NCBI GenBank assembly: GCA_009676745.1 | Contig: CP046062.1 | Span: forward strand, 915,501-979,500 | Length of the DNA stretch: 64,000 bases | Source of the DNA: Leuconostoc mesenteroides subsp. mesenteroides | GTDB taxonomy: Bacteria > Bacillota > Bacilli > Lactobacillales > Lactobacillaceae | Reading direction: 5' to 3' | Part shown: positions 1 to 7,878 of the stretch, piece after piece | Layout: each line of letters opens with the position of its first letter | Position numbering within the stretch: position 1 is the stretch's first letter | Program-made: the position numbers and the translations under genes | Notes under the pieces: generated by a model | Told to the model about the DNA's origin: nothing | What the model saw: only the letters and a program-made list of their open reading frames with translations | Database searches by the model: none

Positions 1-81
1 CGATTAAATGAGTTTGAAAACATCATGTTAAAGTAAAATATTTGTTTATAAATTAAATAGTAATTACTAAACATGTATGCA

Positions 82-114
82 AAAAAACTAATCAGTCCTT
101 GTGGCTGATTTTTT
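82..114 (+). terminator. Intrinsic terminator of an upstream gene
   Basis: A 6-bp stem, AATCAG (90-95) with CTGATT (105-110), is preceded by an A-run and followed by TTTT. It probably ends transcription of a gene outside the window, just before cdd. Confidence 0.55.
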
Positions 115-122
115 GCTAAAAT
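114..122 (+). promoter_or_regulatory. Extended -10 promoter candidate for cdd
   Basis: TGCTAAAAT (TGN plus TAAAAT) follows the terminator and lies 7 nt before the cdd ribosome binding site. No good -35 box is visible, as is typical of extended -10 promoters. Assignment is by inspection only. Confidence 0.4.
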
Positions 123-141
123 GATATTAGGAGAAATGATC

Positions 142-531
142 ATGGCCCCACGAAAACTTGTTGAAGTTGCGAATCAAGCACTGAATGATACATATACACC
201 TTACTCTCATTTTCCTGTCGGTGCTGCGTTACTCAGCGAAAACGGTGAAATTTTCAAAGGCGTAAATATTGAAAATGTATCATTTGGTTTAACCAATTGT
301 GCCGAGAGAACTGCAATTTTTACAGCTATAGCAGCAGGGCAACGCCATTTTCAGGGGTTAGTTATTTCAGGACGTACAGATGAGCCTATAGCGCCGTGTG
401 GCGCTTGTCGACAGGTGATGGTGGAGTTTTTTGACCCCAAAATGCCGATTTGGTTAATTAACGATCAAGGTAAAGAAATTGAAACAAGTGTTGCAGAATT
501 AATGCCAGGATCCTTTAATTCATTAAAATAA
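142..531 (+). CDS. cdd: Cytidine deaminase
   Basis: Hydrolytic deamination of cytidine and deoxycytidine to uridine and deoxyuridine in pyrimidine salvage; cytosolic, zinc-dependent. The protein has 129 residues, the usual size of the short tetrameric form. The zinc site is visible as CAE (Cys53, Glu55) and PCGAC (Cys86, Cys89). I chose the ATG at 142 because AGGAGA (129-134) sits 7 nt upstream; earlier in-frame ATGs at 121 and 136 overlap or precede that site. It is followed 16 nt later by a nucleoside deoxyribosyltransferase, so the pair forms a nucleoside salvage unit. Confidence 0.95.
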   Translation: MAPRKLVEVANQALNDTYTPYSHFPVGAALLSENGEIFKGVNIENVSFGLTNCAERTAIFTAIAAGQRHFQGLVISGRTDEPIAPCGACRQVMVEFFDPKMPIWLINDQGKEIETSVAELMPGSFNSLK

Positions 532-547
532 AGAAAGAAGAATAATA

Positions 548-988
548 ATGTCACAAATTTATCTTGCAGGCCCTTTTTTTTCAGATGAACAAATCGATCG
601 TATGAAACGTATTGAAGCTGCTCTGGATTCGAACCCAACTGTTACTGATTATTACTCACCCCGCAAACATCAAAAGACTGAAAATCCTGAATTTACCGCT
701 CCGTGGGCAGCAGAAATTTTTAAACGTGATACTAAAAATGTTACAGATGCGGAAGTTATTTTGTCAGTTATTGATTATCGTGATGATGATGCCGATTCAG
801 GAACAGCATTTGAGCAGGGTATGGCGTGGGTACAAAAAAAACCTATTATTGTATTTAATGAATTGAAGTTCCCAGTGAATTTGATGCTATCAGAATCTCT
901 GACTGCCTACATAACTAATTTTGATGATGTTGCAACCTATGATTTTGACAAAACACCAAAGTTACCATTTACGGGAGAACTATTCTAA
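548..988 (+). CDS. ndt: Nucleoside 2-deoxyribosyltransferase
   Basis: Expected to transfer 2-deoxyribose between nucleobases, a salvage route characteristic of lactic acid bacteria; cytosolic. The 146-residue protein starts with the family's β-strand/nucleotide motif (IYLAGPFFS) and carries SGTAFEQGMAW at about 84-94, where Glu89 is in the position of the catalytic glutamate; the Asp-rich stretch before it is also typical. It follows cdd by 16 nt, and its stop overlaps the next start (TAATG at 986-990), so the three genes are probably one transcript. Base specificity (class I or II) cannot be told from sequence. Confidence 0.85.
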   Translation: MSQIYLAGPFFSDEQIDRMKRIEAALDSNPTVTDYYSPRKHQKTENPEFTAPWAAEIFKRDTKNVTDAEVILSVIDYRDDDADSGTAFEQGMAWVQKKPIIVFNELKFPVNLMLSESLTAYITNFDDVATYDFDKTPKLPFTGELF

Positions 989-1917
989 TGAAAAAAGTAT
1001 TAGTGGCTAGTATGACATCTCCAAAAGCTGTTGACTACCTTGAATTCAAAGGATACCAAGTAATTAAAAGTGATCAGGCCTCAGATGATGATTTTCTGGC
1101 ACATTCAGATGTTGATGGTATGCTAATTATGATGCATCCTTTTGGTGAAAGTTTGATGTCTAAAATGCCCAATCTCAAAGTTGTTGCGCGTCATGGTGTT
1201 GGATATGATAATGTTGATTTAGATGCAGCTAATGTCCATAATATTGTTGTGACAAATACCCCTGGAGCTAATGCAACTGCGGTCGCCGAAACAGCTGTGA
1301 TGCATATGTTGATGGCTGGACGATTATTTTACCAACGGCGTCAAGCTATCACTGATAATAGGAACCAGCCTTATTTAGCAGCACATAACGGTCAAGAGTT
1401 AACGGGAAAAACGGTTGGCATTATTGGCTATGGGCATATCGGCCAAGAAATTAATCGTATGTTGACAGGATTTAATGTAAAAGTACTGGCTTATGCACGA
1501 CACCAACATGAGGTAACTAACGGTCGTATGGCAACGCTAGATGAAATATATGAGCAAGCCGACTTTGTGGTGACAGCGTTGCCAGCAACTCATGAAACAA
1601 AGCATATGATTAATGCGGATGTTTTTAAAAAAATGAAAAAGAGTGCAGTGTTAGTTAATATCGGACGTGGGGCACTTGTTGATGAGGTTGCATTGGTTGA
1701 GGCATTAACTAATGAGGAAATTGCTGGTGCTGGAGTAGATGTTGTTGAAAAAGAACCCATTACAGCAGAAAATCCATTGCTACATTTGCCTAACGCATTT
1801 GTTACACCGCATGTCGCTATGATTTCCAAGGAGGCCATGGACAATGTCGCGTTGAAGGCGGCAGAAGATATTGTTCGTGTTTTGGAAGGTGAACAAGCTG
1901 TATTTCAAGTGAATTAA
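988..1917 (+). CDS. D-isomer-specific 2-hydroxyacid dehydrogenase
   Basis: NAD(P)-dependent reduction of a 2-keto acid or the reverse; cytosolic. The 309-residue protein has the NAD-binding motif GYGHIG at 147-152, the active-site arginine in NIGRG (Arg227), the glutamate of DVVEKEP (Glu254) and histidine in TPHVA (His275). It belongs to the phosphoglycerate dehydrogenase/hydroxyacid dehydrogenase family, but the sequence does not fix the substrate, and neighbours in nucleoside salvage do not suggest one. A second family member lies at 57201-58142 in a sugar-acid operon. Translation is probably coupled to ndt through the TAATG overlap. Confidence 0.85.
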   Translation: MKKVLVASMTSPKAVDYLEFKGYQVIKSDQASDDDFLAHSDVDGMLIMMHPFGESLMSKMPNLKVVARHGVGYDNVDLDAANVHNIVVTNTPGANATAVAETAVMHMLMAGRLFYQRRQAITDNRNQPYLAAHNGQELTGKTVGIIGYGHIGQEINRMLTGFNVKVLAYARHQHEVTNGRMATLDEIYEQADFVVTALPATHETKHMINADVFKKMKKSAVLVNIGRGALVDEVALVEALTNEEIAGAGVDVVEKEPITAENPLLHLPNAFVTPHVAMISKEAMDNVALKAAEDIVRVLEGEQAVFQVN

Positions 1918-1935
1918 CTAAAAAAGGGGGTTATG

Positions 1936-2304
1936 ATGGTTAAAAAAACAAAAAATACTGAAAATACTTTGTGCAAGAACTTTACGTGTACTTTCGAACT
2001 TTTGGGCCGTAAATGGAACGGACTAATTATTGAAACATTGCTTATTAGTGGGGCCAAAAGATTTTTAGAAATATCACGTGCTGTTTCAGGTTGTTCGGAT
2101 CGTGTATTAGTTGAGCGTCTAAAAGAGCTTGAGGCTGCAAACATAGTAATTCGTCAAACTTACGAAGATTCGAACTTGATTGAATATAAATTAACTGAGG
2201 CGGGAGAAGCAATGCGACCTATGATGGCCGCGATTCATGAATGGTCAGACCAATTTAATAACGTTGCTAACTTGGAAGAACCTGACAGTGCAACGAAATT
2301 TTGA
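1936..2304 (+). CDS. HxlR-family winged-helix regulator
   Basis: DNA-binding transcriptional regulator of about 122 residues. It shows the HxlR layout: an N-terminal Cys-containing segment (LCKNFTCTFELLGRKW), winged helix through about residue 90 with ERLKELEAANIV, and a short C-terminal dimerisation helix. The two nearby cysteines could sense thiol-reactive compounds, as in some HxlR members; that is inference. ATG at 1936 is preferred to 1933 because the GGGGG run (1926-1930) is then 5 nt away. It lies 18 nt after the dehydrogenase, so that gene is a plausible target. Confidence 0.8.
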   Translation: MVKKTKNTENTLCKNFTCTFELLGRKWNGLIIETLLISGAKRFLEISRAVSGCSDRVLVERLKELEAANIVIRQTYEDSNLIEYKLTEAGEAMRPMMAAIHEWSDQFNNVANLEEPDSATKF

Positions 2305-2310
2305 TATACT
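2282..2310 (+). promoter_or_regulatory. Promoter of the pheST T-box transcript
   Basis: CTGACA (2282-2287), a 17-nt spacer and TATACT (2305-2310), with an extended TGA before the -10. It lies in the 3' end of the HxlR gene and directly precedes the T-box leader. Confidence 0.65.
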
Positions 2311-2317
2311 AAATAAG

Positions 2318-2542
2318 CATACGATGAATGACCCAGTAATTGTATTGATGCCCTCAGCGAACGGTGACTAGTGAAAGACCGTGGCTAAGATACGGTGAAA
2401 TTCAGTCAGGAGTATTGGTTTAATCACCAACGGTTGTCTCCGTTATAGACACCTAAGCTGGATTTATCCAGGAATTTGGGTGGTACCACGGTATTTAACG
2501 TCCCATGTAGTTCTTTTTTGGAAGAATTACATGGGACTTTTA
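2318..2542 (+). promoter_or_regulatory. T-box leader sensing uncharged tRNA-Phe
   Basis: The conserved T-box GGGTGGTACCACGG is at 2478-2491. Downstream an intrinsic terminator pairs GTCCCATGTA (2500-2509) with TACATGGGAC (2528-2537), followed by TTTT. Upstream the stem I start resembles GATGA..CCAGTA, and ACCGT/ACGGT makes an apical hairpin. A TTC codon at 2401-2403, flanked by GAAA and A in specifier-loop style, matches phenylalanine. Uncharged tRNA-Phe should stabilise the antiterminator and allow pheST expression. The specifier was placed by eye. Confidence 0.93.
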
Positions 2543-2604
2543 ATTTGTAAAGTATAGGTGGCTGGTAAAGATAAAAACTAGTCACAATAGTGAAAGGAAA
2601 AAAT

Positions 2605-3654
2605 ATGGGCTTAATTGAAGATCTTACGGCTTTAAAAGATTCAGCAGTGGAACGGATTAATGATAAAAATGCTGATATTGAGCAATTACGTGTAAAATTA
2701 TTAGGAAAAAAAGGTGAGTTAACAGGTTTGCTGAAGGGGATGAAGGATGTCGCCGCAGAAAATCGTAAAATGGTTGGTGAAGTTGGTAATGATGTTCGTC
2801 AAACGATCACAGAATTATTACAACAAAAAAAACAAGCTCAAGAAGAATATGCTTTAAATCAACAATTATTAGCAGAAAAAATTGATGTTACTCTACCAGG
2901 TAGCGCGCATCCGGTGGGACAACCACACGTTTTACAACAAATTATTGATGAAATTGAACAACATTTCTTGGGCCTTGGTTTTGAAATAATCGATGATACA
3001 GTTGATTCACCAGAAGTTGAAACTGATGAATATAACTTTGAACGTGAAAATTTGCCTAAGGATCATCCTGCTCGTGATATGCAAGATACATTTTACATCA
3101 CGCCAGAAATTTTATTGCGTACGCAAACCTCTCCAGTTCAATCTCGATCGCTTGAAAAACATGATTTTTCAAAGGGACCACTGAAAATGATTGCCCCTGG
3201 AAAAGTCTATCGTCGTGATACCGATGATGCTACTCACTCGCATCAGTTCCATCAAGTTGAGGGCATGGTAGTTGGCGAAAATATCACAATGGCTGATTTA
3301 AAAGGAACATTGCTTTCGATTATGCAAGAATTATTTGGTGAAAAACATCAAATTCGCATGCGACCTTCTTATTTTCCGTTCACTGAACCGTCTGTGGAAG
3401 TAGATGTTTCTTGGAATGAAGTGACACCGGATATGAATCCAGAAGACATTGAGTGGATTGAAGTTCTTGGAGCTGGAATGACACACCCAAATGTATTAAA
3501 AATGGATGGCATTGATCCTGAAAAGTATTCAGCTTTCGCTTTTGGCTTAGGGCCGGATCGGTTTGCTATGTTGAAATATGGTGTAGATGATATACGCCAA
3601 TTTTACTTGAATGATGTGCGTTTCTTATCACAATTCAATCGAAAGGGGAACTGA
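2605..3654 (+). CDS. pheS: Phenylalanyl-tRNA synthetase alpha subunit
   Basis: Catalytic subunit of the α2β2 enzyme that charges tRNA-Phe. The 349-residue protein has the N-terminal coiled-coil tRNA-binding arm (to about residue 85), then class II motifs: motif 2 around [22 protein letters not shown] and motif 3 around [12 protein letters not shown] near the C-terminus. ATG at 2605 is chosen over an in-frame GTG at 2590 because AAAGG (2593-2597) is 7 nt upstream of it. The T-box leader controls it, and pheT follows after 2 nt. Confidence 0.97.
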   Translation: MGLIEDLTALKDSAVERINDKNADIEQLRVKLLGKKGELTGLLKGMKDVAAENRKMVGEVGNDVRQTITELLQQKKQAQEEYALNQQLLAEKIDVTLPGSAHPVGQPHVLQQIIDEIEQHFLGLGFEIIDDTVDSPEVETDEYNFERENLPKDHPARDMQDTFYITPEILLRTQTSPVQSRSLEKHDFSKGPLKMIAPGKVYRRDTDDATHSHQFHQVEGMVVGENITMADLKGTLLSIMQELFGEKHQIRMRPSYFPFTEPSVEVDVSWNEVTPDMNPEDIEWIEVLGAGMTHPNVLKMDGIDPEKYSAFAFGLGPDRFAMLKYGVDDIRQFYLNDVRFLSQFNRKGN

Positions 3655-3656
3655 TT

Positions 3657-6113
3657 ATGAAAACAAGCTTAACATGGTTAAATGAATATCTGAATAATGC
3701 AATTGATTTGCACCCTAAATCAGTGAGTGATTTAGCGGAAAAGGTAGAGCGTACAAGTGTAGAAATCGATAGTAACACAACGATTGCTTCAGGGCAAAAT
3801 GGTCTTGTAGTAGCTAAAATATTATCAGTCATGCCACATCCAGATTCTGATCATATGGTCATTACACAGGTGGATACTGGTGAATCAGAACCAATACAAA
3901 TTGTCACAGGCGCGCCTAACGTAGCTGAGGGGCAAATGGTTATTTTAGCTAAAGTCGGTGCACATATTATTAATCGTGAAAATGGTGAGCTAATTGAGTT
4001 AAGTGCAGTTAAGCTACGCGGAGAATCCTCTTACGGCATGTTGGTTGCACTACAGGAGATAGGCTTTAGTGAAAAAATTGCCCCCAAAGCGTTTGAAGCA
4101 GGGATTTATGTTTTTAATGAAAGTGATGATGTCAAACCTGGAGATGATGCGCTTGTTGCTTTGGGCATGAATGAGCCGGTACTAGATACTGATTTAACAC
4201 CTAATCGAGCAGACATGCTATCAATGATCGGTACAGCTTATGAATTTGGAGCGATGCTAAATAAGCCAATTACGCTACCATCATTTGAGCTGGTTGAATA
4301 CGAACAAAAAGCAGACAGTCAAGTTGCTGTCCACATTGATGATCAGGAATTGGTTTCAAAATATGCGTTGCGTGTTGTGAATAATGTAACCATAAAGGAT
4401 TCTCCCTTATGGTTACAAAAACGCTTATGGAATGCTGGTATGCGACCAATTAACAACATCGTTGACATCACGAATTATATGATGCTAACTTATGGTCAAC
4501 CACTACATGCATTTGATTTAGACAAATTAAATGGTTCAGATATTTACGTACGCCGTGCGCAAGATGGTGAAAAATTAGTAACCTTAGATGGTGAAGAACG
4601 ATCATTGCGATCTGGTGAAGACATAGTCATTGCTGATGAATCAAAAGGGTTAATGTTAGCTGGTGTCATGGGTGGTATGGACTCTGAAATTGATAATAGC
4701 ACGAAAAATATCGTGATTGAAAGTGCTATATTTAATCCAAGTTTGGTTCGAGCAACTGCAAGACGGCATAATTTGCATTCTGAGGCTTCATCGCGATTTG
4801 AACGTGGGTTAAATTGGGACGCAACACTTGACGCTTTGGATCATGCAGCTAGTTTAGTGGATGAATTAGCAGATGGTCAAGTAGCACGTGGACAAATTAT
4901 TGCTGCTGATGATGTTCGTAAAGATATCCAATTATCATTATCAACGCAACGAGTAAATAAAATTTTAGGTACTTCATTAGAAATGGATGAAATTACCAAT
5001 ATTTTTGATAAGCTGAACTTTGTTTATGAAAAAAATGATGAAAAAATAGTTGTTGATGTGCCAGCACGTCGCGCTGATATTTCTATTGAGGCTGATTTAA
5101 TCGAAGAAGTCGCACGCTTGTACGGTTATGACAACTTACCAGTTACATTACCGTACGGACCTACAACGGCGGGAAAATTGTCTAAAGAACAACGTCAAAT
5201 TCGTGCTAGTAGACATATTATGGAAAGTTTGGGATTAAATCAAGCAATTTCATACGTGCTAACAACGAGTGAAAAAGCCCAGTTATTTGCTGAGGATAAG
5301 GCAGATGGTGTTGTAACATTAAACTATCCGATGAGCTTGGACCGTACAACGGCTCGTCAGAATTTGTTGGCAGGTTTATTAGATGATGTCAGTTATAACG
5401 TGAGCCATTTTGTACCTAATGTTGCGTTATATGAGCAGGGTCGAGTGTTTATTGCTAATGAACCGAATGAGCAACCAAAAGAAATTGAACATGTAGCGGG
5501 AATACTGACTGGTAATTTACAAAAGTCATCATGGCAAGAATCTAAGCAAAAAAAATCTGTTGATTTTTATGATATCAAGGGAATTGTAGAAAGTTTTTTG
5601 GATCAAATTGGTGTCGATAACGTCCGTTATGTTGCGACAAAACGCCATGAAAGTATGCACCCTGGTCAAACGGCTGATGTTTATATTGGGGAACAATATG
5701 TCGGTTTTGTTGGTCAAATTCATCCAAAAATTACAAAAAAACAAAAGCTAGCGGCAGTGTTTGGGTTTGAGCTTAATTTATTTACTGTATTTAATCATGT
5801 AACAGATGCTATTCAATTTAATCCTATTTCACGTTTTCCACAGATTAGTCGTGATGCCGCATTACTAGTTGATCAGATAATAACAAATAGTGAAATTAGT
5901 GAGACAATTGCAGATACAGCAGGAGAACACTTGGTAGATGTGACTTTGTTTGATGTTTATACGGGTGACAACTTGCCAGAAGGCAAAAAGTCACTTGCCT
6001 ACACGTTAACTTATCAAGATAGTGACGGCACATTGTTAGAAAGTGATGTAAGTTCTGATTTTGAACGTATTATGAGCAAATTGCAATCTAAATTTAATAT
6101 AGAAATACGCTAA
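3657..6113 (+). CDS. pheT: Phenylalanyl-tRNA synthetase beta subunit
   Basis: Editing and tRNA-binding subunit of PheRS; partners with PheS. At 818 residues it has the usual length. In order: N-terminal EMAP-like tRNA-binding domain (residues about 40-150, with PHPDSDHMVITQVDTGE), B3/B4 editing region (about 200-400, with GQPLHAFDLDKL and ASSRFERGLNWD), B5 domain, catalytic-like core, and a C-terminal ferredoxin-like anticodon-binding domain (ISRFPQISRDAALLVD). AGGGGAAC before the ATG gives a good ribosome binding site. Co-transcribed with pheS. Confidence 0.97.
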   Translation: MKTSLTWLNEYLNNAIDLHPKSVSDLAEKVERTSVEIDSNTTIASGQNGLVVAKILSVMPHPDSDHMVITQVDTGESEPIQIVTGAPNVAEGQMVILAKVGAHIINRENGELIELSAVKLRGESSYGMLVALQEIGFSEKIAPKAFEAGIYVFNESDDVKPGDDALVALGMNEPVLDTDLTPNRADMLSMIGTAYEFGAMLNKPITLPSFELVEYEQKADSQVAVHIDDQELVSKYALRVVNNVTIKDSPLWLQKRLWNAGMRPINNIVDITNYMMLTYGQPLHAFDLDKLNGSDIYVRRAQDGEKLVTLDGEERSLRSGEDIVIADESKGLMLAGVMGGMDSEIDNSTKNIVIESAIFNPSLVRATARRHNLHSEASSRFERGLNWDATLDALDHAASLVDELADGQVARGQIIAADDVRKDIQLSLSTQRVNKILGTSLEMDEITNIFDKLNFVYEKNDEKIVVDVPARRADISIEADLIEEVARLYGYDNLPVTLPYGPTTAGKLSKEQRQIRASRHIMESLGLNQAISYVLTTSEKAQLFAEDKADGVVTLNYPMSLDRTTARQNLLAGLLDDVSYNVSHFVPNVALYEQGRVFIANEPNEQPKEIEHVAGILTGNLQKSSWQESKQKKSVDFYDIKGIVESFLDQIGVDNVRYVATKRHESMHPGQTADVYIGEQYVGFVGQIHPKITKKQKLAAVFGFELNLFTVFNHVTDAIQFNPISRFPQISRDAALLVDQIITNSEISETIADTAGEHLVDVTLFDVYTGDNLPEGKKSLAYTLTYQDSDGTLLESDVSSDFERIMSKLQSKFNIEIR

Positions 6114-6131
6114 TTATTTTTCTAATGTTAT

Positions 6132-6160
6132 TTGAGTTGTCATTGTAAATACGATATAAT
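6132..6160 (+). promoter_or_regulatory. Promoter of murA
   Basis: TTGAGT (6132-6137), 17-nt spacer and a perfect TATAAT (6155-6160), about 34 nt before the murA start. Confidence 0.7.
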
Positions 6161-6193
6161 GGGTTGCAGACTACAAAGTTACAGGATAATTTC

Positions 6194-7480
6194 ATGGCAA
6201 AAATAATCGTACACGGCGGTAAACGCATACGTGGAGAAGTCACAATTGGTGGCGCTAAAAATTCAACAGTAGCATTAATCCCGGCGGCCATTTTAGCTGA
6301 TACACCGGTGAAATTTGATACGGTACCACAAATTCTAGATGTTAAAAATCTGCAATTGATTTTGCAAGCAATGAATGTGACATCTAAGTTTGAAAATGGC
6401 GTGCTAGATATTGACCCAACACGTATTGAAGAAAGTGATTTGCCTAGTGGCGCTATTAAGTCATTACGCGCTTCTTATTACTTTATGGGTGCATTGCTTG
6501 GCCGATTTGGTCGTGCAACAGTAACTTTCCCTGGTGGTGATAATTTAGGTAGACGGCCTATTGATCAACATATAAAAGGGTTCGAAGCACTAGGAGCCGT
6601 GGTGACTGAGAGCAATGATATTATTCATATTGATGCAACAGACCATGGCCTGATTGGTGCGCGTATCGCTTTAGATACCGTATCTGTTGGTGCCACTATT
6701 AATATCGTTTTGGCTGCGGTTCGAGCAAAAGGTCAAACAGTTATTGAGAATGCTGCACGAGAACCTGAAATCATTGATATTGCAACATTTTTGAATAACA
6801 TGGGTGCCAACATTCGTGGTGCGGGGACAGATACTATTCGTATTGCTGGCGTCCCGACTTTGAAAGCACGTAATACGCATACTGTTATTCCAGATCGTAT
6901 TGAAGCTGGAACATACATGAGTATGGCAGCAGCGTACGGTGATGGTGTAACGATTAAGAATGTTATTCCAGAACATTTAGAATCATATACATCAAAACTA
7001 ATTGAAATGGGTGTTAACCTTGATATTGGTGAAGACGCAGTTCATGTATACAAATCAGATGCACTAAAGCCAGTTGCCATCAAAACGATGCCTTACCCTG
7101 GTTTTGCTACTGATTTGCAACAACCCATCACTCCTTTATTGTTAATAGCACAGGGTGAAAGTACAATTACTGATACTATTTATCCAAAACGAGTAAAGCA
7201 TATTGCTGAATTACGTCGTATGGGTGGCGATATTGCTTCAGCTAAACCAGGCGAAATTAAAATTAATCAGTCTCCACGTTTGGTCGGTACAGATGTCGAG
7301 GCAGCGGAAATTCGTGCAGGAGCGGCGTTAGTCATTGCAGCAATTATGGCTGATGGTAAGACAATCATTAACGATGCCGATCATATTTTACGTGGATATG
7401 ATCGTATTCAAGAGAAGTTAACAAGTTTGGGTGCTGATATTAATATCGAAGGCATCGACCTCATTAATTTAATGCCATAG
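6194..7480 (+). CDS. murA: UDP-GlcNAc enolpyruvyltransferase with Asp at the catalytic Cys position
   Basis: First committed step of peptidoglycan precursor synthesis: transfers enolpyruvate from PEP to UDP-N-acetylglucosamine. The protein has about 428 residues, a normal length, with the N-terminal [16 protein letters not shown] motif. In the active-site loop the usual PGGC is PGGD: Asp116 (codon GAT at 6539-6541) replaces the Cys that fosfomycin alkylates. In characterised MurA enzymes Cys-to-Asp keeps activity and gives fosfomycin insensitivity, so intrinsic resistance is likely. ATG at 6194 fits an AGGAT site better than the longer frame from 6164. The murA-rpmE2 pairing is typical of lactobacilli (murA2/murZ type); a second murA may exist elsewhere. 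Confidence 0.95.
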   Translation: MAKIIVHGGKRIRGEVTIGGAKNSTVALIPAAILADTPVKFDTVPQILDVKNLQLILQAMNVTSKFENGVLDIDPTRIEESDLPSGAIKSLRASYYFMGALLGRFGRATVTFPGGDNLGRRPIDQHIKGFEALGAVVTESNDIIHIDATDHGLIGARIALDTVSVGATINIVLAAVRAKGQTVIENAAREPEIIDIATFLNNMGANIRGAGTDTIRIAGVPTLKARNTHTVIPDRIEAGTYMSMAAAYGDGVTIKNVIPEHLESYTSKLIEMGVNLDIGEDAVHVYKSDALKPVAIKTMPYPGFATDLQQPITPLLLIAQGESTITDTIYPKRVKHIAELRRMGGDIASAKPGEIKINQSPRLVGTDVEAAEIRAGAALVIAAIMADGKTIINDADHILRGYDRIQEKLTSLGADINIEGIDLINLMP

Positions 7481-7484
7481 TGTA

Positions 7485-7513
7485 TTGCGTTACGAATTAA
7501 TATTTGGTATACT
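7485..7513 (+). promoter_or_regulatory. Promoter of rpmE2
   Basis: TTGCGT (7485-7490), 17-nt spacer, TATACT (7508-7513), directly after the murA stop codon. It gives rpmE2 its own transcript with a leader of about 50 nt. Confidence 0.75.
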
Positions 7514-7531
7514 AGTTTGGTTAATAACTGA

Positions 7532-7553
7532 CTCTGGGTCACGAGACTCAGGG
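7532..7553 (+). promoter_or_regulatory. Leader hairpin before rpmE2, possible L31 autoregulatory element
   Basis: CTCTGGGTC (7532-7540) pairs with GACTCAGGG (7545-7553) through a 4-nt ACGA loop, just before the AAGGAG site. Ribosomal protein genes often carry leader structures bound by their own product, and L31 leaders are known in Firmicutes. Membership in that RNA family is not established here. Confidence 0.4.
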
Positions 7554-7572
7554 CGCTAAGGAGAAATGAACA

Positions 7573-7839
7573 ATGCAAGCAGAAATCCACCCAGATTATC
7601 ATCAAGTTGTTTTCATTGATGCTTCAACAGGAAAGAAGTTTTTATCAGCTTCAACTGTAACATCAAATGACACAACTGATTTTGAAGGTAAAGAATATCC
7701 AGCAGTTCGTATGGATATTACATCTGACTCACACCCATTCTATACAGGTAAGCAAAAGTTTACGCAAGCCGATGGTGCAGTCGACAAGTTCAACAAGAAG
7801 TTTGCTGGATTTGGTTTCAAGAACAACGAAGACAAGTAA
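7573..7839 (+). CDS. rpmE2: Ribosomal protein L31 type B
   Basis: Component of the large ribosomal subunit near the central protuberance. The 88-residue protein is the long, zinc-independent type B form: it has no cysteines, so the CxxC zinc ribbon of type A L31 is absent. The N-terminus ([20 protein letters not shown]) and the [11 protein letters not shown] motif are characteristic. AAGGAG (7558-7563) lies 9 nt before the ATG. It has its own promoter and terminator, so it is monocistronic. Confidence 0.97.
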   Translation: MQAEIHPDYHQVVFIDASTGKKFLSASTVTSNDTTDFEGKEYPAVRMDITSDSHPFYTGKQKFTQADGAVDKFNKKFAGFGFKNNEDK

Positions 7840-7849
7840 TTGTTCTTTT

Positions 7850-7877
7850 AAAAGCGTTCACTTTAGTGAACGCTTTT
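7850..7877 (+). terminator. rpmE2 terminator
   Basis: AAAGCGTTCACT pairs with AGTGAACGCTTT around a TT loop, followed by a T-run. The following methyltransferase gene starts 2 nt later. Confidence 0.85.
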
Positions 7878-7878
7878 T

